This document shows positions 55,319 through 64,000 of a stretch of 64,000 nt of DNA, in pieces (position 1 is the first letter of the stretch; every line of letters begins with the position of its first letter). Below the pieces are notes generated by a model that made no database searches, was not told the origin of the DNA, and was given only the letters and a program-made list of their open reading frames with translations. Source of the stretch: Ailurus styani (Eukaryota; Chordata; Mammalia; Carnivora; Ailuridae); NCBI GenBank assembly GCA_002007465.1, contig LNAC01000018.1, positions 6,405,936 to 6,469,935 on the forward strand. The letters run 5' to 3'. A program made the position numbers and the translations under genes.

Positions 55319-56920
55319 GGAAGCAGTAAAGTATGTATTGTTCTGTAGAGAATTAACAATATATAATTTTTAAAGAAAATGAATGCCTATATACCCAGCA
55401 CTCAAGAAATGGATTCTCTCCAGTACTTGAGGAACCAGACTTTATGTGAACTGCATCTCCTACAGTTGTGCAGTGAGCAACCTGAACAGGTGTGGGAGCC
55501 CTGTTAGGAGTTTCCTGTATTTTCTCCAGTAACAGACCCCATCTTTCCCTCTAGGAATAGACATTTTACTAAATTTTGTGTTAATCTTCTTTTTGCTTGC
55601 CTTTATTGCCTATGTACATGGATGTATGCATCTTTAAACAGTATAATGTGTAGTTTGGAAAGCTGGGTACCAAGCACTAAACCTAGCTATATAAGGAAAA
55701 GCAACACTGACTCTGTACTCAAGAGTTTTCAGGTCATAGTCTGCCTTGGCTTCCATGAGAGAGGATAAGAAAGAGCCTGGTGGCACTGGCCAATGTGGGG
55801 CAAGGGGAACCATGCATTCTTTGTGGAGTATTTTGGGGTTTTTATTTGAGGTATAATTGGCACATAACATTAATTTCAGCTATACAACATAATGATTCAA
55901 TATTTGTATCTGTTGTGACATGATCACCACAATAAGTCTAATTAACATCCATTAAAAATTTTTCCCTGTGATGAGAACTTTTGATTTATTCTCTCAGCAA
56001 CTTTTAAATATACAATACGGCATTAACTATAGTCACCATGCTATATTATTACATCCCGATGACTTATTTATAACTGCAAGTTTCTACTTTTTGACCCATT
56101 TCACATATTTTGCCCACTTCCCATCTCACACCTCTGGTAACCAGCAATTTGTTTTCTGTATCTATGAACTTGGATTGGTTGGGATGTTTTTTAGATTCCA
56201 CATATAAATGAGACCTTATGGTACTTGTCTTTCTCTGACTTTAACTTAGCAAATGCCCTCAAGTTCCATCCATTTTGTTCTAAATGGCTAAATTTCATTC
56301 TTTATGGCTGAATAATATTCCATTATATAAACATATTGTCTTTTATCCATTCACTCAACAGTTGCTTCTTTACCTTGATTATTGTAAATAATGCTTCATG
56401 AACCTAGGGGTCATGTATCTTTTCTAGTTAGTTAGTTTCATTTTCTTTGGAAAAATACCCAGAAGTGAAACTGTTGGATCATATGGTAGTTCTACCTTAA
56501 TTTTTTTTTAATTTAAACATTTTTTATTGAAATTCAATTAATTAACATATAATGTATTACTGGTTTCATAAGTACAGGCCTGTGATCCACTAGTTTATAT
56601 AATACCCAGTGCTCATTACATCACGTGCCCTCCTTAATGTCCATCACCCAGTTACCCCATCCCTCCACCCTCTTCCCTTCTAGCAACCCTCAGTTTGTTT
56701 CTTATGATTAAGAGTCTCTTATGGTTTGTCTCCCTCTTTAGTTTCATCTTGTATTTTTTCCTCTCTTCCCCTGTGATCCCGTTTTCTTAAATTCCACATC
56801 AGAGAGATCACATAATTGTCTTTCTCTGACTGACTCATTTCACTTAGTATAATATCCTCTAGTTGCATCCATGCTGTTGCAAATGCTAAGCTTTCATTTT
56901 TTGATGGCTGCATAATATTC

Positions 56921-56943
56921 CTGTGTGTGTGTGTGTGTGTGTA
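56921..56943. repeat. (TG)n microsatellite inside L1
   Basis: Run of TG dinucleotides within L1 3' sequence. Confidence 0.85.
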
Positions 56944-58748
56944 CACACCACATCTCCTTTATCCATTCATCTGTTGATGGACATCTGGGCTCCTTCCATA
57001 GTCTGGCTATTGTGGACATTGCTGCTATAAACATTGGGGTACAGGTGCCCCTTCAGATCACTACATTTGTATCTTTGGGGTAAATACCCAGTAGTGCAAT
57101 CCCTGGGTTGTAGGGTAGCTCTGTTTTCTTGATGGATCTTCATATTGTTTGCTACAGGGGCTGCACCAATTTACATTCCGACCAACAATGCACTAGGTTT
57201 CCATTTTCTCCACATCCTCCCTACCAGTTCTTTCTTATGTTTTTGGTAACAGCCATTGTAACAGTTGTGAAGTGATAGCTCACTGTGGTTTGATTTGCAT
57301 TTCCCTTATGAGTGATGTAGAGCATCTTTTCATATACCTGTTGGCTGTCTGTATCTCATCTTTGGAAAAATGTCTATTAGGATCTTCTCCCTTTTTAAAA
57401 AATGAAACAACTGATTGTTGTTTTTTTGTTTTTGCTACTGAGTTGTATGAGTTCTTTATATATCCTGGACATTAATTCCTTAACAAATACTATTTGCAAA
57501 TATTTTTTCCCATGCAGTGGGTTGCCTTCTCATTTTATTCCCTTTGCTGTAGAGAAGGTGTATGGTTTGAAGTAATCCCTCATATTTAATTTTGCTTTTG
57601 TTCCCTTTGGTTTTGGAGACAGATTTAAAAAGTCACTGCCAAGACCTATGTCAAGGAGTTTACTACCTACATTTTCTTCTAGGATCTTCATTGTTTCAGG
57701 TCCTAGGTTCCAATCTTCAATCCATTTTTAGTTAATTTTTGTGTATGGTATAAGAAAGTAGTCCACTTTCATTCCTTTGCATGTGGCTGTCCAGTTTTCC
57801 CAACATCATTTTTTATCCTTTCCCCTTGTATATTCTTGGCTCCTTTGTTGTAAATTGACCATACATGTATGGGTTTGTTTCTGGGCTCTTTGTTCTGTTC
57901 CAATGATAAATATATGTGTCTACACCAAAACCATACTGTTGTGAATACTATGGCTTTTTAATTTAGTTTAAAATCAAGGCCTGTGAAGCCTCTGGCTTTG
58001 TTCTTCTTTCTCAAGATTTCTTTGCCTATTTGGGGTCTTTTGTGATTCCATACAAATATTAGGATTGTTTGCTCTACTTCTATGAAAAATACCATTTTGA
58101 CAGGGGTTTCTGATTTGACAGGGAATTTTGATAGGGACTGCACTGAATCTGTACATTGCTTAGGGTAGTGTGAATAACAATATTAAATCTTCCAATCTAT
58201 GGGCATTGTATATCGTTCCATTTATTTGTGTCATCTTTAATTTCTTTCCTCATTGTCTTACGGTTTTCAGGGCAGAGGTCCTTTACCTCAGTTAAGTTTA
58301 TTCCTAGGTATTCTTTTTGATGCAGCTGTAAAAGGGATCATTGTAATTTCTCTGATGGTTAACTATTAGTGTATAAAAATGCAACAGATTTTTGTATTTT
58401 GATTTTGATCCTGCAACTTTACAGAATACATGTTTTTTGGTGCAATCTTAAGGACTCCTATATATAACATGTCATCTGTAAATAGTGACAGTTTTATTTC
58501 TTCCTTTCCAATTTGGATGGCCTTTTTTTTTTTCTTCCTTGCCTAAGTGCTCTGGTGAGGATTTTCAATACCTTATTGAACAAAAGTAGTAAAAGTGGGC
58601 AACCCTGTTTTATTCCTTATCTCTGAGGAAAAGCTTTCAGCTTTTCATCACTGAGTATGTTAACTATGGGCTTGTCATATATGGCCTTTACTGTGTTGAA
58701 GAATGTACCCTCTATACCCACTTTGAGTTTTTATCATAAATAGGTGTT

Positions 58749-58861
58749 GGGGCACCTGGATAGTTCAGTCAGTTAAGCATCCAACTCTTGATTTCAGCTC
58801 AGGTCATGATCTCAGGGTCATGAGACTGGGCCTCATGCTCTCTCTCTAAAAATAATAATAA
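58749..58861 (+). repeat. CAN-SINE, sense, short, inside L1
   Basis: GGGGCACCTGGATAGTTCAG head, truncated CT region, AATAATAATAA tail. Target-site duplication AAATAGGTGTT / AAATGGGTGTT. Confidence 0.9.
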
Positions 58862-59104
58862 TAAATGGGTGTTGAATTTTGTCAAGTGCTTTTTATGCAT
58901 CTACTGAGATAATTATGTAATTTTTATCCCTGATTTTGTTAAAGTGGTGTATAATACTGATTTATAGATGTTGAACCATCCCTGTATCCCTGGAATAAAT
59001 CCTGCTTGATTATGGTGTATAATCCCTTAATGTACAGTTGACCCTTGAACAACATGGGGGTTTCAGGACACCAACCCCCTGTGCAGTTGAAAATTCATGT
59101 ACAT

Positions 59105-59287
59105 GGGGTGCCTAGGTGGCTCAGTGGGTTAAAGTCTCTGCTTTCGGCTCAGGTCATGATCTCAGGGTCCTAGGATTGAGCCCTGCATCAGGTTCTTTGC
59201 TCAACAGGGAGCCTGCTTCCTCCTCTCTGCCTGCATCTCTGCCTACTTGTGATCTCTCTGTCAAATAAATGAAATCTTTAAAAAAAA
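59105..59287 (+). repeat. CAN-SINE, sense, inside Tigger element
   Basis: GGGGTGCCTAGGTGGCTCAG head to poly-A. Target-site duplication of the AAATTCATGTA type. Confidence 0.93.
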
Positions 59288-59460
59288 ATTCATGTATACC
59301 TTTTGACTACCTCAAAATTTAACTGCTGACAGCCTACTGTTGACCAGAACCCTACTGATAATAGTCAATTAACACACGTTTTGTATATTATATGTATTAT
59401 ATACTGTACTCCTATAGTAAAGTAAGAGAAAGAAAAATGTTATTTAAAAAATCACAAGGA

Positions 59461-59645
59461 GGGGTGCCTGGGTGGCTCAGTGGGTTAAAGCCTCTGCCTT
59501 CGGCTCAGGTCATGATCTCAGGGTCCTGGGATCGAGCCCCACATTGGGCTCTCTGCTCAGCAGGGAGCCTGCTCCCTCCTCTCTCTCTGCCTGCCTCTCT
59601 GCCTACTTGTAATCTCTGTCAAATAAATAAAATCTTAAAAAAAAA
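59461..59645 (+). repeat. CAN-SINE, sense, inside Tigger element
   Basis: Near-consensus copy flanked by AAATCACAAGGA / AAATCACATGGA. Confidence 0.95.
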
Positions 59646-59658
59646 AATCACATGGAAC

Positions 59659-59872
59659 GGGCACCGGGGTGGCTCAGTCAGTTAAGCATCCAATTCTTGG
59701 TTTCAGTTCAGGTCATGATCAGTGTCATGGGATCAAGTCCTACACTGGGCTCTGTGCTCAGCGTGGAGTCTGCTCGAGATTTTCTCTCTCTCTCTCTCTC
59801 TCTCCCCCCCCCTCTTCCTCCCCTACTTGCACACTCGTTCTCTCTAAAATAAATAAAATCTTGGGGGGAAAA
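59659..59872 (+). repeat. CAN-SINE, sense, older, inside Tigger element
   Basis: GGGCACCGGGGTGGCTCAGT head, (TC)n run and C8, AAATAAAATCTT tail. Directly downstream of the preceding SINE. Confidence 0.92.
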
Positions 59873-62800
59873 ACACAGAAAATACACCTATAATATTGTA
59901 CTGTATTAATCAAAAAAAATTCATGTAAAAGTGGTCATACGTAGTTCAAACCCATGTCCCATGTTGTTGAAGGGTCAACAAGACTGCTGAATTCGGTTTG
60001 CTAATATTTTGAGGATTTCTGCATCTATGTTAATCAGGAATATCAGCCTGTAATTTGCTTTTGTTATGGTCCTCTTGTTTGGTTATCAGGGCAACTGTAA
60101 AATGGCCTTGTAAAATGAGTTTAAAAGTGTTCTTTTCTCCTCTGTTTTTTGGAAGAGTCTGAGAAGGATTGGTATGAATTCTTCGCATGTTCGGTAGAAT
60201 TCATCACTGAAGTTGTATAATCCCAGACATCTGTTTGTTGGAAGATTCTTAATTACTGATTCAATCTCCTTTCTAGTAATCCATCTGTTCATATTTTCTT
60301 TTTTTTTTTTTTGGTGCAAAAAGGTGGTTGTTCATATTTTGTGATTCTTCATAATTCAGTCTTGGTAGGTTGTATGTTTCTAGAAATTTATCCATTTTTG
60401 CTAGGTCTCCAGTTTCGTGGTAACTGTTCACAGTGGTCTCTCAAAATCCTTTGTATTTCTATGGTATCAGTTGTAATGTCTACACTTTTCTTTTTGATTT
60501 TCAGTCCTGTCTTTGTTTCAATGAGAATGGCTCAAGGTTTACTGATGTTATCTTTTCAAAGAACCAGCTATTTTGTAGATCTTTTCTATTGTCTATTTAG
60601 TCTCGTTTCCACTCCAGTCTTCCTTCTTTCTCCTAACTTTGGGCTTTGTTCTTTTTCTCATTCCTTAAGCTGTAAAGTTAGGTTTATTCAAGATTTTCCT
60701 TATTTCTCAAAATAGGTATTTATTGCTATGAACTTCCCTCCTAGAACTGCTTTTGCTGTATCCCTTAAGTTTTGGTACATTGTGTTTCCAATTTCATTTT
60801 CACAAGGCATTTTTAAAATCTCTCTTTTGATTTCTTCTTTAACCCACTGGTTGTTCAGTAGCATGTCACTTAATCACCTATTCATGGATTTTCCAGTTTT
60901 CTTCTAATAGTTAATGTCTAGTTTCATACCACTGTGGTCAGAAAAAAATGCCTGATATGATTTCAGTCTTCTTAAATGTATTAAGACTTCTTTTGTGGTC
61001 TAAAAAATGATCTACCCTGAAAAATATTCCATGTACACTTGGGAAGAATGTACATTCTTTTGCCTTCGGATGAAATGTGTACATATTTGTTAAGTCCATC
61101 TGGTCTAATGTGTCATTTAAGGCCATATTTCCTTATCGATTTTCTGCCTGGATGATCTAACCACTGATGCAAGTGGGGTAATAACCCCCCCCCGTAACTG
61201 TAATACAACGTTATTACAATGTTATTGACTATATTCCCTGTGCTATATTTTTCATTACCTTGTTAACAGGAAATTTATGCCTCTTAATCCCTTTTATCTA
61301 TTTCACCCATCTCCCTATGTACCTCCCCTATGGTAACAACCAATTTAATCTCTGTATTTAAGAATCTTGTTTTGTTTTAGATTCTACTTCTATGTAAAAT
61401 TAATATGGTATTTGTCTTTCTCTGACTTATTTCACTTAGCATAATACTAAGTCCCTTCATGTTGTCCCATCTAGCAAGATCTCAGTGTTCTTTATAGCTG
61501 GGCAATATACATTGTATATATCTGTCCCATCCTCTTTATCCTTTCATATGTCAATGGATACCTGGGTTGCTTCCATATCTTGGCTATTATAAATAATGCT
61601 GCAATAAACATAGGGATGCATATATCTTTCTAATTAGTGTTTTCATTTTCTTTGAGTAAATACCCAGTTGTGGAATTACTAGATCATATGGTATTTCCAC
61701 TTTTAAATTTTTTGAGGAATCTCCATACTGTTTACTCCAGTGGTTGCACCAATTTTACATTCCCACCTACAGTGGGAAAGGATTCCCTTTTTGCCCACGT
61801 CCTTGCCAAAGATATTTCTTGTCTGTTTTATACCAGCCTTCCTGACAGGTATAATTATGTGAGCATCTTTTCATATGTCTAGCTATCTGTATGCTGTCTT
61901 TGAAAAATACTATTCAAGTCCTCTGCCTATTTTTTAATCCGATTATTTGGTATCAAGTTGTATACATTTTTTACATAGCTTGGATATTAACCCCTAGGGG
62001 ATATATCATTTGCAAATACCTCCTCTCATTCAGTAGGTTGCCTTCCTGATGGTTTCCTTTGCTGTACAACAGCTTTTTTTAATTGCTGTAGTCCTAATAG
62101 TGTATTTTTGCTTTTGCTTCCTGCCCGATGAGACCTATCCATAAATATTTTGCAAAGGGTGATGTCCAAGATATTACTATATTTTCTTTCAGGAGTTTTA
62201 TGGTTTCAGATCTTATAATTAGGTCTTTAATCCACTTTGAGTTTGGTTTTGTGTATAAGAAAGTGATCCAATTTCATTCTTTTACAAGTAGATGTCCAAT
62301 TTTCCCAATACCATTTATTGAAAAGACTGTCTTTTCTTCAGTGTATATTCATGCCTCCTTTGTTGATTAATTAATCCACCATATAGGGGTGGATTTATTT
62401 CTGGGCTCTCTATCCCGTTCCAATGAACTGTATGTCTATTTTTGTTCTGATTAGTATAGCTCTGTATTATATCTCAAAATCTGGGATTGTGATATCTCTG
62501 CTTTGTTCCTCATGATTGCTTTGGTGATCTTTTGTGCTTTCATACAATTTAGGATTGTTCTACTTCTGTGGAAAAGATTATTGGTATTCCGATAGAGACT
62601 GAATCTGTACATTGCTTTGGCTAGTATGGACATTTTAACAATAATCTTCCAACCCATGAGCATGGTATATCTTTCCATTTCTTTGTGTCATGTTCTTTTT
62701 CTTTTGTATCTTAAAATGTTCAGAGTATAGATCTTTCACCTCCTTGGTTAAATTTATTCCTACATATTTTATTCTTTTTGCTGCAACAGTAAACGGGATT

Positions 62801-63271
62801 GTTTTCTTTTTGCCACTTTGTTACTAGTTTTTTTTTTTTGGTGGAGTCTTTAGGGCATTCTATATATGCTATCATATCATCTACAAATAGTTGACAATTT
62901 TACTTATTCCTTACCAATTTGGATGCCTTTTTTCTTGTCTGATTGCTGCCATTAGGACTTCCAGTACTATGCTGAATAAAAATGGTGAGTGAACATCCTT
63001 GTCTTCTTCCTGATATTAGAGGAAAGGTGCTCAATTTTTCACTATTACGTATGATGTTAGCTGTGGGTTTTTATCATGAATGGATGTTGTATTTTGTTAA
63101 AGCTTTTTCTGTACCTATTGAGATGATCGTATGGTTTTTATCCTTTCTCTTGTTAATGTGGTATATCACATTGATTTGTGAACAGCAAACCACTATTGCA
63201 TCCCTGGAATAAATCCTACTTAATTGTGGTGATGTGTATGTGTGTGTGTGTGAATGACTTTTTAAAAATGA

Positions 63272-63437
63272 ATTTTTTTTTAAGATTTTATTTGTCAGAG
63301 AGAGTGAGCACAAGCAGGGGGAGCAGCAGGCTTCCCGCTGAACAAGGAGTCTGATGCGGCACTCCATCCCAGTACCCTAGGATCATGACCTGAGCCAAAG
63401 GCAGACGCTTAACTGACTGAGCTACCCAGGCATCCTA
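63272..63437 (-). repeat. CAN-SINE, antisense, older, inside L1
   Basis: TTTTAAGATTTTATTTGTCA to GAGCTACCCAGGCATCC, diverged. Interrupts the second L1. Confidence 0.9.
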
Positions 63438-63716
63438 AAATGTATTGTTGAATTCAGTTTGCTACTACTTCATTGAGTATTTTTGCAGATAGGTTCATCA
63501 GAGATACTGGCCTGTCGTTGGTTTTTGGTTTTGTTTATTTTTGTAGTGTCTTTGTCTGGTATTGTTATTAGGGTAATGCTGGCCTTATAGAATGAATTTG
63601 GAAGTTTTCCTCCCTATTTTATTTTTTGGGATAGTTTGAGAAAAACAGGTATTAACTCTTCTTTCTTTAAACGTTTGATAGAATTCACCTGTGAAGTCAT
63701 TGGGTCATGGACCTTT

Positions 63717-63917
63717 TTTTTTTTTAAAGATTTTATTTATTTATTTGACACAGAGATAGAGAGCACAAGGAGGCAGAGATGCAGGCAGAGAGAGAGTGGG
63801 GGGGAAGCAGACTCCCCGCTGAGCAGGGAGCCCGATGAGGGCCTCAATCCCAGGACCCTGAGATCATGACCTTAGCTGAAGGCAGAGGCTTTAATCCACT
63901 GAGCCACCCAGGCGCCT
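63717..63917 (-). repeat. CAN-SINE, antisense, young, inside L1
   Basis: Target-site duplication GGACCTTT at 63709-63716 and 63918-63925; near-consensus body. Confidence 0.95.
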
Positions 63918-64000
63918 GGACCTTTGTTTTTTGATTACTAATTGAATTTCATTACTAGAAATTGGTCTGTTCAAATTTTCTATTTCTTCCTGGTGTTGGA

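Larger units (their letters stand above)
59035..59980. mobile_element. Tigger-type (TcMar) DNA transposon inside L1, hosting three SINEs
   Basis: Left end CAGTTGACCCTTGAACAACA after TA; right end TTGTTGAAGGGTCAAC. These are inverted repeats of each other. L1 sequence resumes right after the right end. Three CAN-SINEs have since inserted into it. Confidence 0.75.
55833..61150 (-). mobile_element. L1 LINE relic, antisense, with nested insertions
   Basis: Starts with an L1 3' UTR (55833-56500). A younger carnivore-type L1 3' segment follows from about 56505. Minus-strand reading then shows degraded ORF2 in order: C-terminal part at 57958-58143, reverse-transcriptase part at 60086-60319 and endonuclease end at 60938-61126. 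Frames are broken by stops and insertions, and the Tigger element plus four SINEs interrupt it. It cannot encode an active protein. Confidence 0.88.
61170..64000 (-). mobile_element. Second L1 LINE relic, antisense, running off the window
   Basis: A new L1 3' end begins near 61170-61300, then the same order of 3' UTR and ORF2 sequence as the first L1 (ORF2 C-terminal part at 62451-62678). Two CAN-SINEs lie inside. The frame is broken. Confidence 0.85.

Noticed and set aside
57958..62678. Minus-strand frames with reverse-transcriptase-like text
   Set aside because: These are broken L1 ORF2 relics, not genes.

Overview
The window is nuclear DNA from a carnivoran mammal, probably a musteloid (weasel, mink, ferret or otter group). 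The main evidence is about 27 copies of the tRNA-Lys-derived CAN-SINE, with the typical GGGGCGCCTGGGTGGCTCAG head and a CT-rich, (AAAT)n and poly-A tail. Many have matching target-site duplications. The sub-family wording (a GATCACAAGTAGGCAGAGAG stretch in antisense copies) looks mustelid-like rather than canid or felid; that is recalled from general knowledge, not tested. The three genes are in the order and relative orientation known from human 15q22 (USP3, FBXL22, HERC1), here inverted.

From 571 to 33675 on the + strand lie the last 25 coding exons of HERC1, the giant HECT ubiquitin ligase. They encode about 1,345 C-terminal residues in an unbroken frame: a WD40 block, the second seven-bladed RCC1-like domain (RLD2) and the HECT domain with its catalytic cysteine. 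All introns are GT-AG except one apparent GC-AG donor. The 3' UTR ends at about 34125. Introns hold CAN-SINEs, MIR, L1 and L2 relics, a small tandem duplication, a diverged intronic direct repeat and one assembly gap inside a SINE.

From 34.1 to 39.6 kb is the tail-to-tail HERC1/FBXL22 intergenic region. It holds a nearly perfect 130-bp inverted repeat with a 189-bp spacer. FBXL22 (- strand, 40249-43892) is complete in two coding exons and encodes a 223-residue F-box/leucine-rich-repeat protein. A MEF2-like and a CArG-like sequence lie just upstream of its start, which fits a muscle gene. From 44 to 49.8 kb lie the FBXL22 upstream region, an orphan CpG-rich region (45.6-46.8 kb) and probably a long USP3 3' UTR.

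From 49775 to 53947 (- strand) are the last four coding exons of USP3, a histone H2A/H2B deubiquitinase, including its zinc-ribbon cysteines and catalytic histidine. The rest, to 64000, is USP3 intron filled with repeats: a SINE with a probable 3' transduction, a MER1-like hAT element, and two antisense L1 stretches. A Tigger-type DNA transposon interrupts the first L1 and itself hosts three SINEs.

Two of the three genes act as ubiquitin-ligase components (HERC1 as a HECT E3, FBXL22 as an SCF substrate adaptor) and the third removes ubiquitin. There is no sign that they form a functional cluster beyond conserved synteny. I found no new biological system here. The items most worth a second look are the young inverted repeat, the non-canonical splice donor, the SINE 3' transduction and the orphan CpG-rich region.
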